A stretch of DNA of 64,000 nucleotides. Source: Branchiostoma floridae (Eukaryota; Chordata; Leptocardii; Amphioxiformes; Branchiostomatidae). The notes under the pieces are model-generated. The model was given only the letters and a program-made list of their open reading frames with translations, was not told the origin of the DNA and searched no databases. Of the stretch, positions 46,560 to 57,729 are shown piece by piece (position 1 is the stretch's first letter; the number at the start of each line of letters is the position of its first letter). The stretch spans positions 20,886,505-20,950,504 of the forward strand of contig NC_049981.1 in assembly GCF_000003815.2 (NCBI RefSeq). Direction: 5' to 3'. Made by a program: the position numbers and the translations under genes.

Positions 46560-48405
46560 AAAACGCATTGTGATATAGAATCTTTGCATATAAAACTGAA
46601 TCAATCACATCAAGCCATCGTTGAATAATTAGATAGGATGTGGTATCGGTGACTCTGTATCAATTTGCTGTAATGTGGGTCAAGCCATATCCATTGTTTT
46701 TAAAATCAGGATATGTAACGTTAAGGGATATCATGTCGTCGGGCAGTTTTGTCAAACAGCCATATTTTAGATATTTATACATTCAAATTATTGCAATTTG
46801 AAGCACCATCCATCCACTTGCTATCACTAAATACTGTTTTTCACAACACATATAAGTTACTCCATGTATAAAGGTGAATTACATCTAAAAATTCTGCGTT
46901 TCTTTGTATTCTTGCCACGACACCTTCCTATCTTTTGCTCAAGCGTTTACGGGTCAGGTTTCGTTGCAAACTTGGATGCAGATTCCGTGCAGAAAATTCT
47001 AGTATCGCCATCAGGTGATTCTCCTTAGCATGAAAGTTTGCTTGAAAGAAAAGAGAATAATGGTTTACAGGTTATCCTCAATGTCTAGATCAGATAAACG
47101 GCTACGTACATTTTGGTGACTTGACGTGGTCTCTATTCTACTCGGAGTTTGATACATAGATATTCGACACAGAGTAGGAGAATTAATGTCGTTCCCTGAA
47201 TTGGTGCGTAGGGAGGCACCTTTCTGACTACTTCTCATAAATCATGTGATTGTAAAGGTGAACAAACTTCACAGTGCATAAATTGCCGATGTACTGTGTT
47301 ACAATGTACCACTTAGTTGCATGTGTCTATCACCACGTCCGACGGCTAATTGTAAAACAAAGTAAAACTGTGATATATAGAATTGTATGCTTAAATTCAA
47401 AGAAGGAAAATTGGAATGTGTAGATAAATCAAAAGAAAAATGCTATTAGTTCTTAATCTATTTCTACTTAGAATATTTGATGGGTTTGAGATCTTTTTCG
47501 TATACGTATACAGTTGGAGAGGAATTTTTCAACACTGAATTCAACATTCAATTGTATTCAAATACTCAAATACTGATAAGTCGATGAAGGTTAGATATCC
47601 AGGTAATAATGATATGCGCAAGATAGTTTCTAGAAACCGGTCAGACATTGGACTATCTGAAAGGTTTCTTTACTTATTTAACTTACATATCAATTCATAG
47701 CACTAGGTTTGGTTTAAATACCATGCGGACTACAAACCTTGCTTATTGACTGCCGAAACGCAGTGGATGCTACCTGAAATGTCTGGCAATTTCCAATAAT
47801 CTTTCCAGCTGCTTGCTAACTGCAAAGGGATTACCTCACTAAAGCTTTGGCACGTTGGCAAGCTCGCTGCGTCCTAGCGATTTGACAAAGCACTAAACGA
47901 ATCTTTTGACGCTTTTTGCGTGTTTTTTTGTCGTTTTAGACATACGTGTAAGTTGTTGGTTTCGATTTAGAACGCAACAACGCCAACTTACCACCGTCCA
48001 GTGAGACGCCCGCTTTAATGTTGAGTGTTTGAAGTACCGCTCATTGTTTTCTCACCAATGACAATGTACATGCCTACCGCTAATTGAAGTACAGAGGGGT
48101 TAATAACACGTTATCAGGTAGAGCTGCTAATTGGCACAAATGCAATCGGTTGACTTTTATCAAGGGAATGAAATATTGAGATTGAATCATTCTGTGTTAA
48201 AGGGCGTGGGATAATGGGTGACATATGGTGGAGCTTTATTCAATTTAGCCCGGAGACGAGGGATTGTCTGCTCGCAAGAGGTAAAAAACGACAAGGTCAA
48301 ACGATAATCGCGACTTGAAAAAAGGATTCAATGTGTCAAGTAAATCAGTGCATTGAGAGATGGCAACATAATGTCCATCAGTTCTAGGCATCAAAGTTTA
48401 ATTGA
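46560..48405. other. intergenic stretch, nothing recognised
   Basis: AT-rich, without any reading frame of 60 codons or more and without identified repeats. Confidence 0.4.
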
Positions 48406-48421
48406 TCTCCATCTCTCAGAC

Positions 48422-48509
48422 TGGCTGACGACCGTCAGAAGTGGAGAACCTTTGTGGACAGTCAGACTGCCCCTACGGCTACCTAGCTATGGGACTGAGT
48501 GAGTGAGTG
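48422..48509 (+). mobile_element. extremely 5'-truncated LINE insertion with target-site duplication
   Basis: The + strand reads ADDRQKWRTFVDSQTAPTAT then a stop, closely resembling the last residues of LINE polyproteins (A.DR..WR..V). It ends in the tail (GTGA)n. It is flanked by 11-bp direct repeats ATCTCTCAGAC (48411-48421) and ATCTATCAGAC (48510-48520), differing at one base. Only about 90 bp inserted, so this is a 3'-end fragment of a retrotransposition event. Non-functional. Confidence 0.75.
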
Positions 48510-49084
48510 ATCTATCAGACATTGCGTGTGATTAAACTATTCCGATTAATTATCAGTAATTAACTACCTGCACCATCAGAAAGATTGAAATCCCCTTTAC
48601 AATCTTCTTACTTTCCTCTGTAGGCAAAGAAACACAACATACTATTTCTGTTTACCCAATGTAAACAGCACAGTAACTTGGTAGATACAGTTAGGCTCAT
48701 CCGAACGACTGACTTTGTACACTTTGTAACTTCAGCCATATAGAAAATGGAGTTCATTTTGTATTAGTGTACGGTGATAATCTGAATTATCTTTCCCTGA
48801 ATGCAGACTCACGGTCTAATTACAAACGGTGTGGTTTTGTGCATTCACTTCCATGTCTGTGTCTACTTCATGACGTCAGAGTACAGCAGTAGCCTAACAG
48901 ATGGCATGCGGACTGCCCATTCTACTGTTCCTCTGAAGATAAGGTGCGAGAACGCCAATCTGAAGACGTCGCTGAGGGGCACGTCTGATTTACCGTTCGC
49001 TTACACCAAGCAAAACGTGGACTCCGAGATGATCGTATTCGTGGCCTGAACGTCCCTCAACATACATTAGCTAACCCTGTCTAC

Positions 49085-49521
49085 TAGGGCTGGGTACCGG
49101 TACAGAAAATTCAGGTCCAGGTCCGGTTCAGGTCCAAAGGATCAGGTCCAGGTCCGGACCTGAACCTGGACCTGATTCAGTATGACTCATACCAATGGTC
49201 CATTTCACTACAAAGAAATCTGTCTGGTGGAGTATTAGACTTACACTGGCGTTTTAAAATCCTACAACGCTAACTCACTGCACCTGTACGATTGGCTGTA
49301 AAACTTGGTAGAAATTACTATAAACTCTACTCTACTTCACTCTTGTCATTTTCTTCCAACTGCAAGCGCCAAAACGTGTGAATACCTGATAAAATGATAT
49401 GTTAATTTTCTAATCGGTCCAACATCCGGTCCACCTAATTTTTTCAGGTCCGGTTTTTCTGGACCGGTCCAATAAGAAAAACCGGTTTTGTACCGGTACG
49501 CTGTACCGATACCCAGCCCTA
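49085..49521 (-). mobile_element. 437-bp hAT-type MITE (copy 2)
   Basis: Same family as 23077-23528, in the opposite orientation. Ends are TAGGGCTGGGTACCGGTACAG and CTGTACCGATACCCAGCCCTA. It is flanked by CTGTCTAC (49077-49084) and CTGTCCAC (49522-49529), an 8-bp target-site duplication with one substitution. The GGACCGGTCC, CAGGTCCAGGTCCGG and AACTTGGTAGAAATTACTAT blocks are shared with copy 1. No transposase. Confidence 0.85.
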
Positions 49522-49849
49522 CTGTCCACCGAAGGCTGTAACTGAACTTCGTTTGCATCACTAAGTGACCAAAGATTTGCCAGATTGCTTAACGGATTTA
49601 ATTTGTTTAAAGTTTGTGTGTTTCGATGTCTCTAAAACTCTGGTTTTATGTCTGGAATTGTGAATATGGAATCCAACTCTCTCGGCGATCGCCGTCTACT
49701 CGAAGGAAGAAAATTGTCCTGGACCTGAAACTATGTGCCAATGATGTTTGAAGAGCGTTAATGGCAAAAAGCCAGTGCAGATCTTATACATATTAACACG
49801 TTTGATACTTATGCTTCATACATCTATAAGAAATTGAAATCTCTTCTTA

Positions 49850-50110
49850 CTAACGATACAGCGTATGGCACTGGGTTCGAACCCCCTGATATGCTCCGAC
49901 ATTGTGTCACTGAGAAAGATACTTAACACTAATTTCCTCACTTCACTCGGATTAGAATGAATGCCTAGCTTAGACACTCCCTCGGACAGTTCGAGTTCGA
50001 GTTATGTAAAAGAACCCATATATCAAAAAGGGGTTCTTCCTGGTACGAGTGGTTTAATCAAATCTTTCCTGATATGCAGGTCATACTTTTTGATACAAAT
50101 CTGGAGTGTT
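49850..50110 (+). mobile_element. tRNA-derived SINE, second member of the 15.4-kb family
   Basis: GGGTTCGAACCCCC is a perfect B box. The upstream A box is weak (CAGCGTATGGCACT). The body AAGATACTTAACACTAATTTCCTCACTTCACTC matches the SINE at 15358 (TACTTGAAACGACTTTCCTCACTCC). The 3' end is approximate. Confidence 0.6.
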
Positions 50111-50639
50111 ACGCCATAAGGTGGTTTACCGGATTGCAATAAAACCAAAGAAAACATGATGTTCCTGATATTTTTTCCATAGAATACTGTATTACGAAAA
50201 TCTAGGTGTAGTTCCGATGAAATATAAAGAGACTCAGGGATGTAAATATCTCCCTGCGTAACAGAGGAGAGTTGATCCTTGGCTCTTTCGGGACCTTAGT
50301 TCAGACGGAAACCGTGTAAGATAAATCACCCTCGTCTGAAGCGTGCGGCGGCTGGTATTGATTCCGCTGAAATCATAACTGCTGGGCGCGACCTTTTGCC
50401 AGTTTGACATTCAAGTAGCACTATCACCCATTCCGCCGTATAACCCGGACCTAAAGTCGGCTACATGCAAAGACTTCCAAGGACTTTGTGAGGATTTACA
50501 ACGTCTGTTCCGGGAAGATCTCGTTAAAACCTCCTTATCTGACATTAGACACGGCGGAGAACGTGTCAGCTTAACCAAAGTTGTTTGAGAGAATTCAAGC
50601 GTTTTGGCACACAGCTCTAAAATCCACCCGGTGTCAGTA

Positions 50640-50850
50640 TGTATTGTATGTCGCCTTTTCTAACACCATTATACAGTCTGTGTTTAGGTAATTCGTCCCA
50701 CTGCAATTCCTACTTCAAAACCCTCTGGAGGCGTCTGTGTATATATAGCTTTTTGTTGTAAATGTTGTCTGTATGTATCCTGATAGCTGTTATGTATGTT
50801 TTACTGTGGGCCAGTTGGTGCCTGAAATAAAGAATGGCTGAATTGTAGAC
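50640..50850 (+). mobile_element. possible LINE 3' end
   Basis: TGTAAATGTTGTCTGTATGTATCCTG, TGTATGTTTTACTGTGGGCCAG and GCCTGAAATAAAGAATGGCTGAA look like a retroelement 3' UTR ending in an AATAAAGAATG tail, as does the LINE at 11487. The alternative is the 3' UTR of an unseen gene, with AATAAA at 50826-50831. Confidence 0.35.
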
Positions 50851-50998
50851 TTTGCCAATAATGCGATTTAGATAAAAGTAGAAGATGGGCGATAGTTTGT
50901 GTTAGACTGTAAACTGTATCGTATGGAGAAGATTGTACTTTTAATGGTGTCAAAGAATATTTCCATTCTCCGAATATCTAGGATGCAACGGATACACC

Positions 50999-51060
50999 TA
51001 CAGTCAAACCTGTCTTAGAGGACCACCCAGGGGAGAATTACACTGTACTAGGGGAACACT
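50999..51060. mobile_element. left end of the TACAGTCAAACCTGT MITE, partial copy
   Basis: TACAGTCAAACCTGTCTTAGAGGACCACCC matches the left terminus of 15048-15229. No right terminus was found downstream, so it is truncated or badly decayed. Confidence 0.6.
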
Positions 51061-51069
51061 ATGTTGCAT

Positions 51070-53590
51070 TTGCTCGAAAATGTTGTCTCTCTGGTTGTTT
51101 ATACTTTTCTGTAAACATGTTTTATATTTGTCACGATTTCCGACCCGTACCTAGCCCCTTGAGGCATGAGTGTACAACAAAACCTTCCCGCATACCAAAT
51201 ATCAAGACAATCAATCAAGGTCTTCTCAAGTTATGCTGCTCATCCACAAATATACAAACAAACTCTACCAAAAACATAATCTTCTTGGTAAAGGTCATTT
51301 CAGTCCCGTTTCTATAGGTTTCATTCTGTTACAAGATCCTTCACCGTCAGGATATCAAATGAATAGTCTGGCGTTAAATGTCAGACTTATTAGTTTGTCG
51401 TTTATGCAGGGCAATCTGATCATAAATTGGTGGCTATCGTTTACATTCATCAGTGAAAAGCACAAAAAAACGCCATTTGATATAGTACATACCACCATTA
51501 ACCCAATTTTGATTAACCATGTAATATGATTGACTGGAATATCAATACGACAAGTCATGATTATAAGAGATAGTACCAACCTTACTGAGGATATGAAAAT
51601 TCATCATAATTTCCCACACCGTCTTTGGTGTTTGCTATTCTTTTTGAATCTTTAGGATATTCTCTTACAGTAGAACTTTAATCAATGAGCAAAAGCATGA
51701 TTTCGTATATGCACGACCTTACATGTATTTCGTGCTGATAGGACAAGAAAATATTGCACTGTTAGCACACATGATGTTTTACATTGATAAACATTAGACA
51801 GACTGTCGTTTGCATATAGAAGAAAAATCATGTTGAGGACTTTTAGAAAACCATTTGTTATCTCAATTGGTGAACCTAACAACCTGATCAAAGCATTTAC
51901 GGGAGCATTTTCTTGTCTTTCAATAGAGCCTTTTAAGCCCTCATTGATCTCCGAGTTGGTCATTCGTGTGATTGGGGAATCATCAAGCTGTCAATAGGAT
52001 CATCGAATTTTCCGAGAATAGCTGACAAAGGCCTACTGATGAAAGTGATTGATGCTGTTCGTAATTTGTCGATACAAATTTCCCCGTGAACCAAGCAAAA
52101 AAAAATCGATTCTCAATGTCTGCAATTGCGATGACCAATCGTGACTCAATTATACATGGAAACGTTTCTCGATGGCCTGATAGACACAGAACAGACAAAT
52201 GAGTTGTAGACGAGAACAATGGATTTTCTTTAAACTTCAAGCATATGACACAAGCCAATATCCACCGGCGGTAAATAGATACTGTTGTTTTACCAATGGA
52301 CACTGTCTGGCCACCGGTAGATCTACTTCGAGAGCAGAATTTCAGGACGAGAATCTGTTTATTTTGCATGATACTTTCCGAGGTAGGGTTACAGGGTCCG
52401 TTGTCATCGGTACAGATGTGTTACATGATTTGTATACCTCAGGCCCGGAGCTTCAACTGCAGTCACATTTGAGTATTCCAATCTCTGTAACGCTGGGAGG
52501 TTCTCATTAAGCTCAATGAGCCGCCGACAATAAACGAGCGTCATTTAAGTCTACTCACCCGCAGCCACTTCTGAATCGGTACGTGATGAGAAAATCACAT
52601 GCCATGTCTACATGAACTTTAAGGGTAGTATATCTGTACTGATCGGTTATGCTTCCGGTAGCTGATGTGGCTCAATTTAAAACGAAGACGTAAGCACATT
52701 TCCTAGTTTCTACCAGACACCACACATACGGCATTAAGCTTTTTACATATCTACATATTATGTTAGTATTATGACCTTAGTATTATCATGATATCCGAGT
52801 AGCTACACTCACTCACACACTACAAGAAAACTTATTTTTACTTTGATGTTCCATTATCATTTTAATAAGACATGTCTGCCATATTTTGCTGATGAAATGC
52901 AACCCATTCCAAAGCACTTCATGAAAACTAAAACTGTTATTCACCAGGAGTGTTCCCTTTCAGCTTGTACTTAAGGATTTCCCACAGTGTGAAAATGAAT
53001 GTGCCTGGCTTTGAAAACAGACCAGTCGGCGGAGATGTCATTAGATCAGTATCCCACCGTCTGCGAACATGTGGAATGTCTCTTCATATCTCAATTCATG
53101 GCCCACTCTGACATTCCGCTGCCGTTTTGCAACGTTTTGGATAATTGCTATTTTGGTCTAGTTTGTACCTGTATAAGTAAGACTGACGCGTTTAGACTGA
53201 CGATAAAATATATCACGACTGTCTTCGTCGGAAAATCGATTGACCCCGTGACCTGAGACGTATCGATATATTACGTTATGTAGAGATGGGGACAGCTCCC
53301 GACTGACCCGGGTAAGGACGCTAAACCACGGGTCGAATAGGTGTTACTTAAGTAATGATTCTGTGTTCACCACCTGCCTGGTCATTTCTATTTTTTAAAC
53401 AACAGTCTACGGTACATTGGCTACAGAAACAATAAGTTGAATTTGATACCCCCCATAAGAAAGAAAAAGAACAAGAACTACAATACGTGCTACTGTTACA
53501 AACCCATAAGAAACAGATAGACAGATGTGCGGCAGAATTTTTCATATTGAGCTAGGGTTTCCCATATGGGTCTATATCCAATGTCAATAT
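51070..53590. other. intergenic stretch, nothing recognised
   Basis: Frames of 93-128 codons (51170-51529 +, 51983-52369 -, 52199-52510 +) overlap each other on opposite strands and have no motif. Confidence 0.4.
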
Positions 53591-53594
53591 CGAG

Positions 53595-53910
53595 TTGAAA
53601 TTGTAACCGTTTATTACAATGGTAGTATGACCGGTTATGAAACGGGTTGCTTGTACACAGTAGTTTAGCTGATAAATATTTCAGTATCATACCATTTCAG
53701 GTTGTCAGGTGCTTGCAGATATATAGTAAAATGCCTTATCACTTAGACCTTATGTGTCTTGAACTAGCAAACTTGATGTGGGAATGGATGTGTATAACGG
53801 GTAGAAATTGTAACTGTTAACCGTTTATCATGGTAGTACGACCAGTTATGAATCGAGAAACTTATGCTCAGTTTTATAGCTGATTGGCATTTCAGCACCA
53901 CTGTTTGCCA
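53595..53910 (+). repeat. direct duplication, about 100 bp, offset about 205 bp
   Basis: GAAATTGTAACCGTTTATTACAATGGTAGTATGACCGGTTATGAAACG (from 53598) returns as GTTAACCGTTTATCATGGTAGTACGACCAGTTATGAATCG (from 53814). AGTTTAGCTGATAAATATTTCAG pairs with TTATAGCTGATTGGCATTTCAG further on. An old duplication without coding support. Confidence 0.65.
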
Positions 53911-53919
53911 GAGGTCTCT

Positions 53920-55240
53920 TTTATCAAGGGCTACAGGGTTTACCTGGTATTCTTGGATCCCCAAAGTCTTGTTTAAACTGGCTGGAAGCGGAATTGGTTG
54001 CAGTACACACGTCTTAAACCTGTATGTCCATGGGGCACTCATTTTGGCGACTGGGAAGCTAAACAATATGAAATATACCGGTACTGATGTAGAAAAGTAA
54101 CAACATATTCAAACTGGCACCCATATTGCGCGGAGCAATAACTGAAACAGGTTAGGTGGTCGACGCCTTTGCTCAGCCACCAGGGTACGGATATTTGTTA
54201 TCCATTCCATTATTATACACCTGTCGACATCTAATTCACTGGAGAACATGTTGAATTGCATATGTCACTCCTGCCACTCATAAACCGATGTATTATTGTT
54301 GACCTGCTGAGGCAGTGCTGTACAGAATATTCCACGCACCATGAGCGTCCATTTTTCTTTCTCCTCTTTTGCAGCACTTCCTTTATAGTGTTTGCCACCC
54401 TTTGACATTTGAGGCCCCACGCTGTGTGCCTTTTCTTTCCTCCGTTTGATTAATTGCTAATCTTATCGTGACCTTGCATTGACTCTGTTGTGGGGACATC
54501 CGTCAGGCTCGGGAACTGTCGGCCTCCCGTTCATGGCTGCCGCTACATGCCGAGATAGGTGCGTTTAATTTAGTGCTGACGGTAGGCTTTTACTGTGCAA
54601 CCAGAGTATGTCCAGCTCATGGTTCATAGCCAAAACTTTGATTTTAATGAATGATAGCCTTTATGGTACATCCATCGGACTAGGTACAGTCACACAAATA
54701 TAAAAGTCGTAATAAAGTACATACACTGAAAAGACTTCTAACACTAAACCGGAATTTCAGGGGTTCTAAAACTAGTCTTAACACAAATAGGCTCGGCTTC
54801 TTCTCGTCTCTTTATGATGTCAAAAACACAGGCCTCTGGAACAATGCATATTGAAAGTACCAACACCTGAAAAGGCTGCATATTTCTGAAAAGGACTGAT
54901 TCTGGACTTGTAACGCTTGTTCATCTTTATCCTTGAGGTAACCTTTGTCCGTTATTTCTAAACACAGGGTATTTGTGGATATCAAGTCGACAGAAGGTGG
55001 TTTCAAATTGCAATATTTTTTCAGGATGGAACCATCGTCTGTTGACTTTAAGTTAGTACCCTGCGTTTATTTGAGTTGGCACCAATGGCTATCTATCTAT
55101 AGTTATTTGAGTTTGACGGGTGATTGCTCTGAAATGTCATTTCTAACACTTAAGATATATCAAAAACCATTTCATGACCGAAATAGAGAACATACGAAAT
55201 GTAAGAAATGCATATTTGCAGACCTGCAGCTACGCGAATG
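53920..55240. other. intergenic stretch, nothing recognised
   Basis: No gene or repeat could be supported. GC rises slightly around 54480-54560 without a reading frame. Confidence 0.35.
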
Positions 55241-55245
55241 CGTCC

Positions 55246-56107
55246 TTATACCCGCCTCACATTATATACGATCTTCGGACGTACTTTTTATTTTTTTATA
55301 CCCGCCTCACATTATATACGATCTACGCGATCGCAGGAAGGTCGGCTGATTTTAAGATCTTAAGATGGTCTTGCGTATTTTTCGCCCACAATCTGTCCCC
55401 CTCACATATAAGCGAGCCTCGTGCGATCGACAGTGAATAAATCTATGATAATGAACCTCCCATGACCTCTTGCACGCGGACAAGGGAACCCAAACGTTCC
55501 GCAAAAAAGGCAAGAGATCAATAAATGTTGCTTATTTTGTTGTCGGAATCTTTTAAACCAATGAATGGAATGCGCGGGCATAATAGAAATGACACAAGAA
55601 AGGAAAGTGTGTCACAAAGCCAGCCTACATACTGCCACAGGGGCCACAATGTTAGAATTACCCTCTCATTCCCAGAAATTCAATATTTGTAAACAATTGG
55701 AAGTCGGGTGAACGTCGCCCGAACGTCGCCCGGCTAACGGGCGTTCGCCATCCGATTTGCGCTCGATGATTAATAACTATGTCTGTGCTCGCCTATCGGT
55801 CTTCAATCGTTGGATTGACGCAAGACTATTGACCGATACCCTTGCGAGGTACGCACGATTTGCACGCACGATCTGCGACTCGGTAACGAGCTCTGCGATC
55901 TCGGAGATCTCCTTGCGACTTGTCTCTTATGTTAAGAACATGTTTCGCTGCACCGCGACCGTCGTAAGACTCCTGAAAATTGCCGGCGATCCCTAAAAAT
56001 CGCAAGATGATCGTGAGAACACCGGACGTCTTACTCACGAAAATGTCATTTAGAGCTCGTAAACTAGTCTTCCGATCGAATCGCACCTAATGTGAGGGGG
56101 ATATAAC
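55246..56107. mobile_element. TIR-bounded region with three left-end copies
   Basis: TATACCCGCCTCACATTATATACGATCT occurs at about 55246 and 55298 (a 52-bp direct duplication), and a variant CCCCCTCACATATAAGCG at 55396. The inverse, CGCACCTAATGTGAGGGGGATATA, closes the region at about 56085-56107. The interior is unusually GC-rich and CG-rich and full of CGATCTGCGA, CGATCGAC and CTTGCGA words. Probably a MITE-like or satellite-forming element with a duplicated end. No coding sequence was found. It stops about 180 bp before a promoter. Confidence 0.5.
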
Positions 56108-56282
56108 GACCCCTTCATTATCGAACGGTCGGCGGAAGGTTCACCTGTGCCCGCCGACCTTTTTAGTTTTCCTCGTTGCGATTTGGTTCCCAAGCGCACG
56201 TACGGGTTGAACACCAATCCTCCAATCACAGCCTCCATGTGAACATCATGAAATATTCATGACCGGTGGGGTTTCCGAGCTC

Positions 56283-56314
56283 TTTATAGACGAGCGCGTT
56301 CAGTTCGTTCATCT
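56283..56314 (+). promoter_or_regulatory. TATA box and initiator of the secreted-protein gene
   Basis: CTTTATAGA (TATA-like, from 56283) lies 28 bases before the A of TTCATCT (56308-56314), which fits the initiator consensus. This is the canonical spacing. It gives a 5' leader of about 120 bases before the ATG at 56433. Confidence 0.55.
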
Positions 56315-56432
56315 GGCGGTGTGCGAGTTTCTCAAACCTCCAGCCGAAACTTGTCTTCACCACTGGAACTTTGAGAACGCTGTTCAGCCTTAATTTCTGA
56401 GTAACTGGTCTTGCCTTGGCGAACACTTCAAA

Positions 56433-57649
56433 ATGTTTCCTTCATCTGAGACCAAGTTCCAAGCTCTGCTACTGATTGCCATAGTGTTGGCTGATGCTCA
56501 AGAATCAAGTGAGTACACTGATTCCTATCTTTTAATAGTTAGGTCAATCTTGAGTCACAGATTACATGTAGATAGTTACATGTAGAGGGTATGTTGAAGA
56601 TAATGCTATTGGGATGTTCCTGAAACTACCTGAAATTACCAACATCTACAAGCGTTGTATTAGTCCTGTAGACGTGCCACACTCCGAGGAGTAGCTGGCC
56701 ATCACGTCAGTACAGTATATAATAACATATAGAATGGTTTACTTCATTGGTATTCTGTAAATCTGCTAGGCTAAGCGCTACTGCTGAATGACAGTATCTG
56801 TTCATTATGCTTATCAAATGAAGCTATTTTCTAAAGTTATGCTGATACAAAAAGATAGACACACATTCATCGCACACACACAGGACAGAGGAAATTTTCA
56901 GCATACTTATCATCATCGAAACTCCATATGACGCCACATGTATCACCAACCATTCTTACTCGATGAGAATCCAATGAAGAGAAATTATTAATCAACTTAT
57001 GATAGATATCCAATTCTACAAGAGATGGTCTTGGATGAACACCATCTAATCTAATGATCATGAGATTTACCTTGTGTATTATTGATTTCATCTTTAAGTG
57101 CACGTGGTGTTATTTTCAATACCAGAACTATAAGTGTAACAGATTAGAGTGGTCTGTTCTTTTCAACAATATTATGGTACATCACTTTCGGGTAAAAGGC
57201 AGCGAGCACCGTAGAATACTGTAAATGCGTTTAAGTTCGCGGGGATTTAATTTCGCGGTACCGGGAAAATGGACTTTTCGCGGTGGTTTTAATTTCGGGG
57301 TAGCACCATGCACTGTAGTCTCTTACTGTTATGGAAAAATGTTCGCGGTGGTTTTAAATTCGCGGTGAAGCGGCCGCCGCGAAAACCGCGAACATCAATC
57401 CACCGCGAACATTTCTGCATTTACAGTTCTCGGAAGGTCGTCAAAATGACATAGATCCAGTTTAGCTCACTAAAGAGCTATCATTCCACCTGTCTTGACA
57501 GAAAGCACAGACGCTTTGTACAATATTCACAGGTTCGTTGTGCAGGCCAAAGTCCCCCAGTTCTGTTCGACAAGCACAATGAACAATGGACTAACGTATT
57601 AACGTCTCGTCCTAAGGGCTGCGACCCTTCTCAGTCACGTACATATCGG
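56433..57649 (+). CDS. unidentified secreted protein, first two coding exons
   Basis: Exon 1 (56433-56508) encodes MFPSSETKF and a hydrophobic core QALLLIAIVLADA, a typical signal peptide with cleavage likely just after ADA. It ends at the strong donor TCAA|GTGAGT, phase 1. Exon 2 (57546-57649) follows the acceptor TTGTGCAG and restores the frame, reading SQSPPVLFDKHNEQW, then TNVLTSRPKGCDPSQ and SRTYR. It ends at CGG|GTGAGT, phase 0. Together they give 60 codons without a stop and a single cysteine. Two consensus donors, matching phases and a TATA promoter make this a convincing gene start. Later exons were not found in the remaining 6 kb, where a long intron is possible. No family could be recognised. 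Confidence 0.65.
57218..57427. mobile_element. 210-bp MITE in intron 1 (TTCGCGGT-rich)
   Basis: ACTGTAAATGC at the left and GCATTTACAGT at the right are inverted repeats. Dinucleotide TA flanks the left and TT the right, compatible with a decayed TA duplication. The interior repeats GTTCGCGGTGGTTTTAA in both orientations and contains GCGGCCGCCGC, so it folds on itself. Non-coding, and lies inside the intron of the secreted-protein gene. Confidence 0.75.
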
Positions 57650-57715
57650 GTGAGTGGCACAGTCGGAAATGAAACCAACGGTCCAGAGGCAGGGCCGCTA
57701 ACCACGGAACTACGT
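57650..57715 (-). mobile_element. possible tRNA-SINE head, minus strand, at the start of intron 2
   Basis: The minus strand reads GTAGTTCCGTGGTTAGCGGCC, then CCTGCCTCTGG and GGTTTCATTTCC. These are spaced like A and B boxes of a tRNA-derived SINE. The B box is imperfect. It directly follows the donor at 57650. Confidence 0.3.
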
Positions 57716-57729
57716 ACGCTAGTTGTCAA

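Noticed and set aside
49860-49890. Possible tRNA gene because of GGTTCGAACCC
   Set aside because: Only the B box is good. Cloverleaf arms and the A box are missing, and the body is that of a SINE.
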